From Chamaea fasciata (lineage: Eukaryota > Chordata > Aves > Passeriformes > Sylviidae), in assembly GCA_029207755.1 (NCBI GenBank), contig JARCOQ010000007.1:38769656-38833655 (forward strand): a stretch of 64,000 bases of DNA, in the 5' to 3' direction. Position numbers and translations under genes: made by a program. The notes under the pieces were generated by a model. The model did no database searches and was not told where the DNA came from. It saw nothing but the letters and a program-made list of their open reading frames with translations. Positions 24,767-38,069 of this stretch are shown one piece after another (within the stretch, counting starts at the first letter, position 1; every line of letters begins with the position of its first letter).

Positions 24767-27521
24767 CCGCCTTTTATTGCTCACAAAGAAAATGTTGCTT
24801 AGCGTGAGTTGGGATGACAGAGTTGGGCCCTTGGTGAACAAAGAGTCCAGGATTATCATTCCAAAAAGCCCCCTGAGGCCTGTATCAAGAGTTATTAACC
24901 ACTGATTCAACGCATAGCATTATTTTGTGGGCTTAAGTGGGATTTCAATGGTATATTGGGTCTTGTGTCTGTGTAGGGGTAAATTTTGCCCTCTGTTATT
25001 TTATCTTATAAATAGCTGTTACAATTTCTCTTTTACATTGTTGCTTAAATCTCTTTCAAAGGTACAATATCTTCATCCAGTGTTACATTTTTTTTTCTTC
25101 TGATAAAGAATAAATAAATTTGAGAATCCACATATGACTGAAACAAAAGGCAAATAAGCTCTTCATGGTTTTTGGTGAGGAATACCTCATTTTGATGATT
25201 TCAGTCATCATTCATTTGAAAAGCAGAAACTATGATTGTTAAGCCTCATTATTTTCAATGAAGCCTGACAGTTTCAAGGTTAAACAGAAGACAGCTACTT
25301 TCATCCCAGTGGTATTTCTCTTCAAACATGGGCAGCTCTTCACTGACTTGTTCTGCTCTGGTGTGCAGTGCCATTACTTGGTCACAGAGTGGTGCACATC
25401 TAAACTCAGTTGTAGGACAGTGTGTAAGCTGTGACATCCAACTTGTGTTTCCCCTAAAGGAGCCTCAATTACTGAAGTCATTCCACCCCCCACCCCCACC
25501 TTGTATAAGCCACACAATATTTCTTTTTATCTGAACAGTGATTTAAATAAGCCATGATCTCAGCTTTTACAGGTTTTATGCTGTCTCCCAGAAAAACAAT
25601 TTTCAGCCCAAACCTTCTCTTTGTCCAAACAGTTTGAAATGTTTCTCCAGTGCTTTAATGTCTCTGAAGTACATTAGATAGGATGCTAGTGTGAAAGAGA
25701 CCTCCAGCAAGAGTTAAAACAGCTGAGAAAGCGGCTGTGCTTCTGAGTACATATGCTATTGAAAGAGGACTAATCTGAAATTGCACATGGACTGACAACC
25801 AATGTAACAGGGAAACTTCCCAATGAGAGAGGCTGACAAAACTGTAACCGATCAGTAACTGAGTTAAAATCCTTAGAACTCAGAAGACATTATTGTATCC
25901 ATGTGAGAAAACTTCCAGGAGCAAGTAACTTGTGAAATCCCTGACTTTATACTTGCGTGGACTGATGGCACTGAGTTATGGGTGTTTGGGTGCTGCCTCC
26001 ATGAAGACAAAGTGCAGTAGATGTTATTTTACAAAAGTGGGGGAAATGCACTAGTTGGTTAAGAAGGAAAAGTGACTAATGGAAAACTGAAAGGAGAGGA
26101 GCATTTTTTTACCTGTGCACTCATTCCCTCAGAGTCCCTGTGGAACAGCTAGAATGAGCTGAACTTTCCACATACTTTTCCTGGTGTCTGATGATTGCAT
26201 TTGGGTGGTGAATTCTTAATCTCATTTCAGGAATTAAGTCACCTTGTGAGTACAATGAAAGGTGTAGCTTCATCGTGCTTGGTGGTTCCTGGAAAACAAG
26301 AGTGTTTCAATACGTACCAAGCACATTAGTCATGACTTGTGGCAATAAATCCATGTTGACTAGTTTACATGCACTGAAGTTACTAATGCATTCATGAGAT
26401 AAATGCATTTTGCAATTTTGATAAAGCTGTGTTATTTTTATTTCCTATTTGCATTCCGTGTGTTGTATAGTTTTTGGGGGTTTTTTTATTGTTTATCAAG
26501 ATAAGAAAAAAATGGTCAACTTTGTGACAATGAATACAGCTATTTGAACCTGCAGCTCTGTTTATCCATTGTGGAAGCTACATGTATAATATTCTGGACA
26601 TGGCTCTGAAAGTGTTCTGCTACACACAATGTCTGCTTTTATTCCGATAGTTTATTTGTGGGAGAACTTTCATTGAAGGGTCCCATAAAATACAGACAAA
26701 TTGAAGAAATAGCTTGAATGCATGATTTATGGAATGTTGAAGATAAATGTGTGTAGATGCAAAATGAACAAATTTAGTCCTTTGCATTTGTCTACATACT
26801 TTAACAAAAGAAAGATCAAATTAAGCCAGTGAGATTCTAAACCTGTTTATAGTGTCTGTGCCTTAAAACTAAGAGGATTGGGCAGCTCTCTGTCCTACTT
26901 ATTTAGACTGTTAATTTTTCTGTAGTTTTATTGACACAAGAATCACCTGGGCCACCTTCAAAATATCATCATCCACATCCTCAGAAACTTGGCTTGTTGA
27001 CTATTTTGAAAAGGTTTTTACATAAAATACATTGGCTTTTAGTCATAAATTTATAAACTGGACAGTAAAAGTATCTGTTGGATAATGGGCAAGATATGTT
27101 TTAAGGGGAAACGATAGTTAAGTGCTACATTTAACAAGAGCCATGGACAGCTCATATTTTTAAAAGTGCAAAAATTAATTGTCCTGCTTACACCAAACTA
27201 TATGTGTACCACAGGATTGCTGCATAGGGATTTGTGTTAATGCCATAACAGGGACCTCAGATACTACATGCACTACAAAGGAAAAGAGAGTTGATATATA
27301 TCACTGACTGCAGATGGGTTGGGTTGTAGGTTAAAAAGTTTTTCGCAAGTTGTCTGCATTTTCCCTTAATGTCTGTCTTTTACAGTAGTGCTTTGTTTCA
27401 GAGCGTGACCACCACCAGGACAGCTTGGTTCAGTGCAAACACTGTCTCTTTCAGCCAGAACATTCCTAACATTAGCTTCCTTTTTTTTTCTCTCCTCTCC
27501 CTCTCCCCTGCCCCCTCTCAG

Positions 27522-27588
27522 GTTGGAAAGGCTGGTGGACGTCCTGAGGAAGAAGGTTGGAGCAGGGACCATTAGGACCGTGATCTGA
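27522..27588 (+). CDS. MIPOL1: MIPOL1 terminal coding exon
   Basis: Last coding part of MIPOL1. After a 40-nt C/T-rich tract and CAG acceptor (AG at 27520-27521), one G completes the lysine codon begun at 8352. Then 21 codons encode LERLVDVLRKKVGAGTIRTVI and a TGA stop (27586-27588). The mammalian protein ends LERLVDVLRKKVGTGTMRTVI, so only two residues differ; this C-terminal tail is nearly invariant. With the upstream exon it forms the end of the coiled-coil region. The splice phase (AA|G) fits exactly. Confidence is high despite the short length because of the near-identical tail, the strong acceptor and the matching phase. Confidence 0.95.
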
Positions 27589-28800
27589 TTGAAAGCTGTA
27601 GTCTAAGGAAGCTTTCACATCTGGTGACCAGGCTGCTTCATTCAGCACTGTGTAAACACTGAAGCCTTAACTTAGCAAACAGTTGTTAGAAGTGGGACAC
27701 TCCAGCGACATTCCAAGCTGAGATAAAATCAAATCATAAATGTTTAACTACTTTGCTGCTGAGTTCTGTAATTTGTTAAAATGTTTCACTCCAAACATGT
27801 ATTTGTTTTTAACCAAATGCATTGTGGCATTGTGTATTGTGAAAAACTATGTAGATGCTTATTTTAGCAGTCTGTCCTCTCAGTGTTAGTAGGCTGTAGT
27901 CTGCTGCAAGGCACAGCATGGTCATTCTTTTAAATACTGCAGGCTTCAGGTTCAAAATGCTGCAAAGCAGTTTCAAAATTTAAATCCCTTATTTTATTTG
28001 TGGGACTGCAAATAGTCCTGTATTTGTATGTTAAATATATTAATTGATAAAGTAGGTTGGCATTCAAGAAATATCTCTGGCTGGTATATTGGATTTTTTT
28101 TCCTCCTTACTCATAGCCCATTGAATTACAGGTAGTAACTGTGGCTACATCAAAGGGCAGGTTAAATGTATAGCTTTATACAACAGTTGAATAGCTTCTG
28201 CTAGTACATGGCATTTTTAGTGTGCATTAAAAAGAAATTTACATTTAAGTTTCACTGAAAGTACAGCTTAAAAAATTGCAACATGAAAGCCTTGCGACAT
28301 TGTACGGTATCTCAGACAGTGGAGAAAGGTTCCTGTATTGTTTTTAGTCACTCCTCTGTCCTTTTATAGAAAGGAAAAGCTCTCAAATTTCAGAAAGCAC
28401 CTTATAAATTAAAAATCCACCTTTTCAGTATTTGCCTCTTCTTATCCCTTTCCAACAAGACTCTGATTGCTTTGCAGTGCAGGAGTACCATCCAGGTTGG
28501 GTTTGAGGCCAAACTGTCAGTCCTCAGCTTTTTGTAGTCATGAAGTGCCCAAGGACTTAAAAGCTGAAGCATAGGATCTTAAAAGGAGGGGAGAAACTGG
28601 GGGCTGAGGAGGAAAATTTGGGGTACACAGACATTACAGACCTTACAGATACTTTAGAGTTGAACTTAGAGTTATGTTTGTGACCCAACCATCTCCCTGT
28701 ATGAACAGTCAGGTCAGTACTCATATAATCCTACTCAAGAAAGCAGCTGTGATCTCTGAGCACCCCAAAGTCAATAAAGAATCTCAACAGCCAGCTGGGC
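27589..28800 (+). other. MIPOL1: MIPOL1 3' UTR (end approximate)
   Basis: AT-rich sequence directly after the MIPOL1 stop with no coding content. Candidate poly(A) signals on the + strand are ATTAAA at 28226-28231 and 28408-28413 and a canonical AATAAA at 28773-28778; another AATAAA is at 29447-29452. I chose the first canonical hexamer for the approximate end. RNA evidence would be needed to fix it. Confidence 0.55.
28773..28778 (+). terminator. candidate poly(A) signal for MIPOL1
   Basis: First canonical AATAAA after the MIPOL1 stop codon, about 1.19 kb downstream. Several variant hexamers lie closer, and another AATAAA lies 0.67 kb further on, so the used site is uncertain. Confidence 0.35.
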
Positions 28801-29599
28801 TTTAGTGTCTTCTCAGGACCAGCCAACTCAGGCAAGGTGGATGTAGCTACTGAGGCTTCCACTTGTCTGCTTTGCTTTGTGTTTAATGTTGTTATATGGT
28901 CTTATCTCTTAATGCTTGCTTGTTCAGATGTTGTGAGAGCGCAGTCTATCTGGAGAAAATGAAATTTCAATTTTAGGTGTAGAGAGAGACATTTTAATGT
29001 TTGTTTTTTCTTTCAAACGCTTAAATGTTAAACCTACTCCAGCTGCAGACCTAAGCCCCACCTAGTTTCAGCTGACCAAACCTAACCTCTTGCAGGGAGA
29101 TAAGTAGCATCCCTCCAAGCTACATTTACCCAAGTCACTTCTAGAAACTTCTGAAGTGCTCCTTTTTGACCTTTGGTCAATCCTAAGATAGCCAGTGTGT
29201 CTGGAGCCTCTCCCCCACACCTATTCAGTGGGAAGAAATTTTAATGCTTCCAAACCAGAGGATTGCCACCCCCCAGATTCCAGCCTCTTCACCATCTCCC
29301 ATGTGCTGCTGTTCAGCTCTTTGGGTGATTCAACAGCTCTTTGTCCTCCTGCTCTCACTGAGCTTTGTGGACGAGGCAGATGACAAGATCTCCTGAGCCA
29401 TCAGTGCTATTGAACCATTTCTGCTGTAAGGAGGTAGTGAGGAAGGAATAAAGACAAAAATGTAAGGACTACTGTGCTCTGCTAGGCCAAAGCCCAAAGA
29501 CTGCCTTTGGCAATGACAAATAGAAGATGCCTAGGAAAGGGTACAAAGTCAGGCCAGCACTAGTGACCACTCTCCCAACTGGTATCCCAGCAACTTGTT

Positions 29600-30490
29600 A
29601 ATTAGAGGCTTTCTAAGCCAGAGGTGGTGTCTTTGTATTTAGCAGCATTTTTCCATGACCTGTTTTTTAATCCATTTAAATTGTTTGTATCTACTTGCTC
29701 CTTTCACAAGGTCTTATGCAGTTAATGATGCATTGAGTGAAGAAATGCTTCCTTTCCTCTTATGAACCAGCCCTGTTCATTCGCTATCACCTACTTTTTG
29801 GACAAGAGAAATGGTGAGGAACCATTCCCTGTTCTTATTGTTTCCATGTCCCATGTGATTTTACGTATTTGGCATCATTTCCCCCACTTTCCTTTTACAG
29901 ACAGAGCCCCTAGTCTCATTTAAAGGAGCTGTCTCATGTTTTTAGTTGGCCTTGTCATACTAATCTTTTTTTTTTCCAGCTCTGCAGTGTTTTTACTGAG
30001 ATGCAGCCAGATTTGTTCCTAGTATTCAAAATACAGACAAAATGTGACATTAATGAATGTCATAATGATGTTGTCTGTTTTATTCTCTGTGTTATTTGTA
30101 ACCAGTTTTAGCACTGGACATGCTTTATGACTGATTATGTATTGATATTAATATTTCTGTAGTAAAACAACTACTCTAGATCTCCTCTCTCAGCTGTAAT
30201 GTTCAGCTCAGAGTTCATTGTAGCTTATATGAAGACAGAACTGTTTTCTGAATACCTTGGCATTTGTAGGTGCTGAATGTCACCTGTTGTTTTAGCATTC
30301 CTGAGCTCTTATTCCATCTCTTCTCACAGCTCCTATTTAATACTCAGAGTAGCAAAGTATCATCAGCATCTCCATGCTGAATATGGTGATATGAAATACT
30401 GCCATCTCCAAATTAACCCCCTTTTCAAGGTGATTTCTGAGTTAAGTTAAACATGGCCTCTGGGACAAAGATCCCTGTAGGACAATAAGG
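29600..30490 (-). mobile_element. ancient CR1/L3-type LINE fragment (antisense)
   Basis: Reading the + strand, ordered landmarks of antisense CR1/L3 elements appear over about 0.9 kb: GTGAAGAAATGCTTCCTTT (29.74 kb), a TTTTACGTATTTGGCATCA stretch (29.86 kb), GCTCTGCAGTGTTTTTACTGAGATG (about 29.98 kb), CTAGTATTCAAAATACAGAC (30.02 kb), then CATAATGATGTTGTCTGTTTTATT (about 30.06 kb) and, near the right end, GGGACAAAGATCCCTGTAGG. These correspond in the same order to the amniote L3/CR1 pattern I remember. Similarity is imperfect and no open frame survives, so this is an old, dead reverse-transcriptase LINE copy. Confidence 0.72.
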
Positions 30491-33400
30491 TGGCTTTTCC
30501 TTCACTGCGAAAATGAAACATTTATTCTTATACATTGTTTTAATATAATTTAGAAGTACTTATTTTTCAGTGTAAAATCATTAGTTATTGCTTGGCAGGT
30601 TTTATGAGGAAGTTGTTAGCTACCTTGAAAATGCAGGTTTACTGAATCAGGGCTTGTGCTCCATGCATGAATGTGCTGAGTTCCTCCTTCCCCTAGGAGT
30701 GTCTAAGAGCTCCTCACCTTTCCCCAAGTATTTCTGCATCCAAGTGAATAATCTCGTGAATGCAGGCTTCCTACAGCCAGTCTGTTTGATCTCCAGCCTC
30801 TTGTGTCCATTGGCTTTGTTTGGAAAAGTAGGATGGGCCGTACAAAAGCCATCTAGCAGGCTTGATGTCAGATACATATGATTGCAGGTAATACTTGATT
30901 TGGTAAAATTAAGTGATAGTTTTGCTCCATAATTTCCTTTTGACACATTATACCTAAGGTGAAAAAACAATTCCTGACTCTGTCTTTTGTCTTGTACCAA
31001 GCAGCCTGGAAGTCAGTGATAATCTGAGTTAGGGTGTTTTGTCATAAATGACAAATGTGGATAAATGTATTTGAATCGTAATTAAATCAGTGTGTTGATT
31101 TTTAAAGTTCAACTGGAAATGTTTTTATTCTTTGGAAAGGACCTTGGGAAATTTACTGTGTTGAGAGTAGAAAGATTCAAAAACAGTTGGGTTTGCCCTC
31201 TTCCTTGCTAGCAACCCAGTGTGTGGTCTTTGGCAAATTCCTTAGTGACTGTCATTAAAGGCATGCAGTCCCTCAAGAGGTTCCTGGGTCCTCCGGGCAG
31301 TTTGCAAAAGTATCTTTGTGGTTAATGTCAAAACACTTTCACTTTTCCACCTGCTGAAGTGAACAGCATAAAGCACATAGGTCTGGTAGTGGAGGCCCAG
31401 CTTTTAGTGCCCTCAGCAGAACTTCTGGTCCTGTTGAGCCCAGTCTAACTTTAGCCTTTCAGTGTAAGGAGGGCAGGAAATCTACTCTGGTCAGCAGAAA
31501 TAGGCAATAACGACAACATTAATAGGTTAATGGGCTTATCATATGGTTTATTCATTGAGAACGGATTGATGCCTGTGCAGAGCTCTGAAAGTGAAAAGAA
31601 GCCTGCTCCCATAGAGCAGACAAATGCAATTGTCACTTCTGTCCTCATACATGTGAGAAAGATGAGATTGCATTCGATTATGTACCAGGAGTAGCAATTC
31701 ATTTCCCTCCTGATGGAAATACAGTTCATGATGAAAGGTGGCTCACCATAGGTGATTCTTATGGTGACAGCTGTAATTACTGGTCAAATTAGGTCCCTGC
31801 TGTCTTGAATGGAACAGAGATACTCAGAAATGTTCCTCCCCTGTGAGATTCTGTGTCTTTTTCTTGATGATCCTGCAGCACGTTATGCATTGGGAGCCAT
31901 TTCTGGTGTATGTCAGGGTAAAATATGTAAATAACATCATGTTGGCTCGGGATAAGAGCATTATTAATGCTTTTCAGCACTGTAATTATATTCCTAGTAA
32001 GCCTTCCCTAAGCCCTCGCTAATTAACAATATTGTGATATATCAACTTTAACAGAAAAGAACTGTGGACCTTTAGTCTTTTAGTACTATTTTTCATGCAG
32101 CCCACAGCTGAAAACTGGTGGCATGGCTTTCTGTACAAGTGTTGGGAAAACTGCTGATATTTGAAAAGTTCAAAGCCAGCTCTCTCTTGTTAGTGCAGTC
32201 CTGTAGCTGAAGTCTGTTTGGTTCCTCTTTAAATATATTCATAGCAAAGTAAGATTCATTGGTTAATCATTAATGTTAAGGAATATTAAAACTGTTTTTT
32301 ATAAATAAGATATCGTACTAAAATGGTTTCGTGAGGTCAGTATGTTGTCATATGCAAATTTATTCATTTGTTTATTCCAAATCAAGAACATTTTACAAGA
32401 TTGGCTTTATATAAATTCACACCAGGTGATCAAGAGTTGTAACATCTTTATTCCAAATGAGTTTACTGTCTAAATGTTAGGACTTCTCTGTGCCTTTATT
32501 TCCTTCAATTAGAATAAGGCTGTTGGTTTTATTGGGTTTTCTTCTTAACTTATACCCCTGAAGATTTTCCTCCCATGCAAGAATCAGCTGTGAAGCACAT
32601 GCAGTCACTGATGGGCAGGTTCTCTTGCTGCAGTCGCAGCATTACATGGGCTGACTCTTATCGCTGTAACATTTAACATCAGGTCAGCAGAACTGGACTT
32701 TCTCTGTTTGTTCTTCTCATGCATTGCTAAATAAAATGTATTCACAAGTTCAAAAAGACAAAGTAGTGTTCTCATATTAGGTCGATTATAAGTCAGCTGT
32801 TGAGCTTCAGTGTTCTAAACATTTCATTCTTCAGTTTGTTGGGAGCCCACGTGTTCTGGGAGGCTTTTAAACAAATACTTGAAATGGTTGAAAGATTTAC
32901 ATTGCCAGTGCCTAGCTAAATATGTAGTCTTTAGAAAAGACATGGTTTATTTTGGCACCATTTGACAAACTCAAATATTTTAAACATTTGTTAAGTTTGA
33001 GCTTGCACATTTGAACTAAAAGTTTGCATTCCAAAATTGCATCTCAGGTTACCTGTCCTCTCTCTCTTTTATATTTTATAATCCCTTTATTAAAATAGTC
33101 GGCAAAAGAGGTTTGGAGTGTGGTTTCTTATTGTTTATTGTAAAATATTGTCATTAAAAATCAATTTTACGGTAACACGTACCTGATAATTCTACTAAAT
33201 ATCAAAAATACAAAGCCAGAAGTGTTTCCAGAATTTGAGATTTTTTTGTTGGTAACCAAGACTTGATTGTAAAACTAATGGAACACAATAATAGTGGGTC
33301 CAAATCCTGCAATGCTTTACTCTTAGTCCTATTATGTTCTGTAATGAGTAAGTACTGACTTTGCTGGTGAGCACAAAGCCAGGCAATAAAGAAAACAGAC

Positions 33401-34304
33401 TGAACTGATGAAATAGAACAGCTGTGGAAAAGTAAAAGCAGTCTTTGACCTGGAACTGATTTTCTTTTCCTTCCTTTGGCAGAAAGGAGGAGCAACAGCA
33501 ATGTTTATTCTAATTGAAAAAAAAAAGCAAAACAAAAAACAAACAAAGAAAACCCCACAGCAACCAAAAAAACCACCATCACTTTTATTTTCTTTCAAGT
33601 TTTAACCTGAAACTTGTAGTGAAATGTAAAATGTTGAGAATTTATGAATTGAAATCACCACATTTAGTTTAAAACCTGCCAATCCCCTGTTCATGAGTCC
33701 TGAATGCACCGTTACAATTGTGTTCGTGCTCTGGCGTATTGCCCAGGCAGTTGCCGGCTGCAAAGGGTCACACTCCTTTCTGAGAAGCTGTCATCAGGGG
33801 GAGTTGGGCATGTTCCCTCATGGTGACCTTGGGCCAAAGGTCCGTGCAGTGCCATGTTCACAGAAGTTCATCATGGTTTGAACAGCTTCTGAACATGATA
33901 GACGCAGATCCATTTTCATATAGTAAAATAGCAATATAACCCATTGAATTGGTCACAACTACTTCCCAGTAGCCCTGAAAAGACAAGGTTAGGATCACCC
34001 TTGCAGAATACATGACATAAATGTGTGATGATTGATTCTCTCCCATGAATATGCATGCTACATTCCACACACTGTTGAAAAATATAGTAGTTTCCCAAAG
34101 ATTTCAAAGAATGGAAACTGTTTTATTTGTTTATGAACTAAGTATTAAAAGAACTAATTTCAGAAAAAAACTTATCAGAAAAATCAAAACATTTAGATGC
34201 AAAAATGAAAAGCTACTTTGGTACTACTCTCATTTATTGTCTGAATAAATTTGGACTTTGTTCATGATTATTTGACTCACTGATGTGGTGCCCCTATTTC
34301 ACAG
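30491..34304. other. AT-rich intergenic DNA
   Basis: No gene or clear repeat seen. Open frames up to 117 codons (30647-31000, - strand) have no recognisable similarity, poor composition for coding and no clear splice context. An A-rich low-complexity stretch lies at about 33515-33580. Confidence 0.6.
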
Positions 34305-34371
34305 GTTATATGATCAAGCAGATAAACATCTCAAAAATCAGTCTTTGAGAAATGAGGCTACTGGAGTGGAT
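34305..34371 (+). other. exon-like cassette with splice sites, unproven
   Basis: A 67-nt stretch is preceded by CCCCTATTTCACAG and followed by GTAAGT. Read with one leading base, as in the MIPOL1 last exon, it is open for 22 codons (LYDQADKHLKNQSLRNEATGVD). The phase would let it replace or follow MIPOL1 exon splicing after ...KVQ(K). No family match is recognised. It may be a chance pseudo-exon. Confidence 0.25.
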
Positions 34372-37300
34372 GTAAGTCTAAGTGGATGTAGCTGTCAATT
34401 TAGATATTGTACTCTTTAGAAGCAAGATTTCACATATGTCTAAGTAAAATCAAAAAGTTAATTCATTTCTTCACTAGAAACAAAATAACAAGCAGTATGG
34501 TCTCCATCAATACATGCTCATAGCACTAAAATCATCCCATTTAGTTCTTTAATGGGGTATATAAAATTATGGGCTTTGTTTCTTCCACTTTAGACAGGGA
34601 AAATTTTCTGTCACCCCTAAAAATCTACCAGTGTGTGGAGTGCAAGATAGTAATTAAATTTTGAGCAGAACACCAAGAAGATTTGGGTGAAATCCTAATA
34701 TGCATGTGTGGAAGTTTTGCCTGCTTCAAACGCAGAAAAGGAGAAAAATTTGTTAAAATGAGTGACAGAAATACTTTGATATGCTTACATATAGAAGTTT
34801 TAAAAACTTCACAGAAGTCAAAGTAAGACACAGCTGTTGTAATATTTGAAAGTAGATGTCTCCATAAGGTTAAAGTTGGTATGCCAGCATAAGGCTAGGA
34901 AATTATTTGAAATTTGGTTGTATTCATTTTTTTCATGAAATTTGTGTTTGATAGAACAGGCTACCTTGGTTTTACATTTCAAATAAAAAATTTCTAATTA
35001 ACACCTAGCTGTTTTGGTCAGTAGATTATTAGTATGAAAATTGATAGTGTCCCCTCTACTTCCCTACTAAGGTTTTCTTGATATAGACAGGACACAAAAA
35101 GGTTGTATTAAAATACTAAATATTGAATTACATTTAATAGGATCTGCACCCTTCTACAACATTCATCAACAGATCTCAGAACACTTTTTAAAATTAAATT
35201 TAAGAGTGTTTTGTCCCTAAGTTGGCAGAAGTGCCTAAATGAGCATTTGACTATATGGCTGGCCAGATATGGGGCAGCTCTGTGTAGGAAGGCAGTGGCA
35301 AACAGTTTGAGGGGCTGCAGCCTTTTCAGTGGAGTTTTCATCAGATTGATAATCAGGAATGTCTGAAAGATCTAGTCCTTGCTAATTTACAGTTCTCAGG
35401 GATTCATTCTCAGCTATCCAAGTTAATCAGTTGCCACTGTATGAATAAACGTAAGGGTCCTGTCTACAGCAAAGTTGTCATTTGATGTCATTTATTTGCT
35501 CAGTAGTTGCTTTAAGACAAGCTAAAATGTCATATCAGCAAAAAATTTTATATATACAAAAAGAGTTTTGTAGTCCTTAATAAAAATGCTATCCCTGTTG
35601 AACTGCTTTGGAAACTGACACTTGGCTCTTGGGCCAAAAATCTGGAAAAATCTCTAGAACTGTGTGCATCTTCCATGGACTATACTGGAGAGTCAACGAA
35701 ACTGAATTGCACCATCCTAATTTCCTTTAGGGTTTTGCTCTTGTGAATTGCAGTGATGTTCAGCTGTTCAGAAGGGAGAGTGGCTCCCTTGGAGACAAAG
35801 AGGAACCTATGGAGTTTCAGGGTGTCTGAAGATACATGTGAAAATGAACAGATTTCTAGGAGATCTGTCTTAGGGAATGGAGCTCAGAAAGATTAATGTG
35901 GTCTTAGGGACAGGGAACAAGGGATATTATCCCATGGGGACAGCTGTGTTGTGTGCAGTAACTGAGTTCCAGCAGCAGCACAATGAAGGCAGTCGTGTCT
36001 TCTGCTGACTAAACCACCCATGTTCCCCCTTCCCTTGCCTGGTGCACATACATGCACTGCCAAGATAGAGATCCTCACTTGGGCCTTTATACCACCTGGC
36101 TGCTTGGGGCCAGAAATCTCCCATGCTGATGATTTTCTGTAATTCAACAGGTCCCATGAAAGGCAGCCAGATACTGATGTTGATCAGACCAGGTGTGGCC
36201 AAGAGGGGTGGGGCTGTATGTGCCAGTCAAGTGGGCAAAGGGAAAGAGAGGTCAGGACAGAAAGGGAGAGAGGAGAGGTAGAGGTGACCATGCTTTGCAA
36301 ATCCTTGTAAGGTCTTGAGATTCTGTCTGGCTGTGTGATCCCAGCAGACAGTGAACCACTGGCCTGCATTTCCACAGAGAATTGGAAGCCAGTCTTTTAT
36401 ACCATGCCCAGGCTTGCCAACAACTAAGGCCTGGCTGTGCCCAGTGTCATCTCTGATTTACACAGGTATTCAAATCTCAGCCTAAGTCATTCACAGAATA
36501 TGCTTGTTGGACTACTTTCAGTGTTTCTGTACATCCTTGTTTGAGTGAGGAACCTCTCACAGATGCATGAAGCAAGCCTGTGCTCAGCTGGTAGCTGCAC
36601 CTCTGCTGGAAGAGCTGAGACTAAGTCTGGATTACCAGGTCAGGCAGAGCAGGAGAAGCAGACCCCTAGAGCAAAAAGATGGCATGTAGCCCCCACAGCC
36701 AACTTCTGTACCTTTGCAGCTGGCTCCACAGAAATCCCTGGGTTGGGCTGCCGGCTGACAGGCAGTAGATTCACATCTCTCAGTTTTCTTTCATTTCTGT
36801 GGGATCCTGAGTGCATTGAGACTGCTCTGGGACATGAACCAAAGCACAGAAAGTGAAGCCACGTGGAAGAGTGGCTTTAAAAATGCACCCTCAACATAAA
36901 GAAAACACAACTATAGATGCATCCTGAGTGAAATTTGCCTTTGGAGTTTGCTCTTCAGAGACATGTGTCTGCCTGGCCTTTTCCACAGAGCAGGGCTTGC
37001 TCCCCCATTCTGTCCCAAAAGCACTATATTTGGGACTAACTGCACCCATTTATAGTATCTTGGGACTGTAGTTTACTCCCCTCCTGAGAGCCTGAAGTGC
37101 AGGAGAAGCAAGGACAAAGATGTACAAACTCACCCTGCAATGTGTTAAGCAAAGGTTTGCCTAAGGGCTGTGCTGGGATATCTGTGGGCAGTGGGAGGGA
37201 CTGCTCATACCTGCACAGCTACAGCACCAAACGTTTGAATACAGCAACAACCACCACAGCACATACTGGAGTGAAGGTCAGGAAGATCTGCAGTTTTGCT

Positions 37301-38069
37301 CTTCTTTGATCACATAATGGAGAAACTCAGCTCAATTGCTTTTCAAGCAGTTAAATGCCAGGCTTGCTCCACATTTTACCTGTCTGCTCAGGATAACTTT
37401 ATTTCCCCAAAGCTCTAACATCCACTAGAGTAAGACTCTTATATATCTGAACTACTTGTGCCTAAAGATAATACACTTTCATCCGTGGGTGTTTTTTTGA
37501 AATCCCACAAGAGTTTTCTCAATAGTTCTATACAGCAAATCCACAACTGCCTGTTATAACCATCCACCCTGTTTTCCAGTATTGGCATTATCCTTGTAAT
37601 TTTCCATTCATTGAAATCTGGCCTGCAAGTGACCAACTTTGCATGTTATGAGGTGTTTTCTCCAGAACTTTACCCCCACACAGCCTCACTTCCTGTAGAG
37701 CCAACTATTGCTATGAGTGAACTGCTACCTACTATCTCATTAAAACTCGGGGGTTTTTTTCAGTGCTATTGACATTTTACCCTCTTAGAGCTCTTCCAAA
37801 ACCACCTGCTGCAGGTGTCTAACTAGGTGCTATGACTATTGCTTTCCACTAGTAGTAAAGCAAGCTGAGGTCTGGCAGGCTGAACCACATATTACCCTCT
37901 TGACCCAGGATGTGTGGGAGATACACCGCCACCTGTCACAGGCATGTCCTGTTCCCTCCTTCTGCCCCACCCCCCACTTGCAAAGCCTGTGAGTTATGTC
38001 TTTAGTTCCTATTCAGTTACTCTTTTACCTAAATTATTGATATACAGCACAGGTATCTAGCTAGCTGCG
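34372..38069. other. intergenic DNA, no gene seen
   Basis: AT-rich to mixed composition. A moderately GC-rich part at about 35.9-36.9 kb and a stretch at about 37.4-37.8 kb have a faint antisense CR1-like texture (for example CCAGTATTGGCATTA), but neither could be assigned. No coding exon supported. Confidence 0.5.

Larger units (their letters stand above)
8354..27521 (+). other. MIPOL1: last intron of MIPOL1 (19.2 kb)
   Basis: GT donor at 8354 (GTAAGT) and AG acceptor ending at 27521 behind a 40-nt pyrimidine-rich tract. The intron is AT-rich and I saw no coding exon. It contains a 24-bp near-palindrome (14268-14291), a solo LTR (18951-19528), an (ATT)n microsatellite (20031-20070), a possible CR1 remnant (about 21560-21660) and a 10-bp perfect hairpin (24740-24766). 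Scattered open frames of 60-110 codons look like chance; none has family similarity I recognise. Confidence 0.85.
1..28800 (+). other. MIPOL1: MIPOL1 gene, 3' part (partial gene span)
   Basis: This is the 3' portion of MIPOL1 (mirror-image polydactyly 1). Only the last two coding exons are identifiable (8123-8353 and 27522-27588); upstream exons lie off the left edge. The right limit is approximate because the poly(A) site is not certain. The family protein is a coiled-coil protein of about 440 residues in mammals with no enzymatic domain; its exact cellular role is poorly defined. Identity rests on two exon translations that match the end of the mammalian protein, joined by correct splice sites in a compatible phase. 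The gene points toward FOXA1, which is transcribed from the opposite strand, the same arrangement as in mammals. Confidence 0.9.

Noticed and set aside
33858..33974. Possible terminal exon on - after a TTTTCAG acceptor (GYWEVVVTNSMGYIAI...)
   Set aside because: The acceptor is reasonable and 38 codons are open, but there is no partner exon, poly(A) context or family match.
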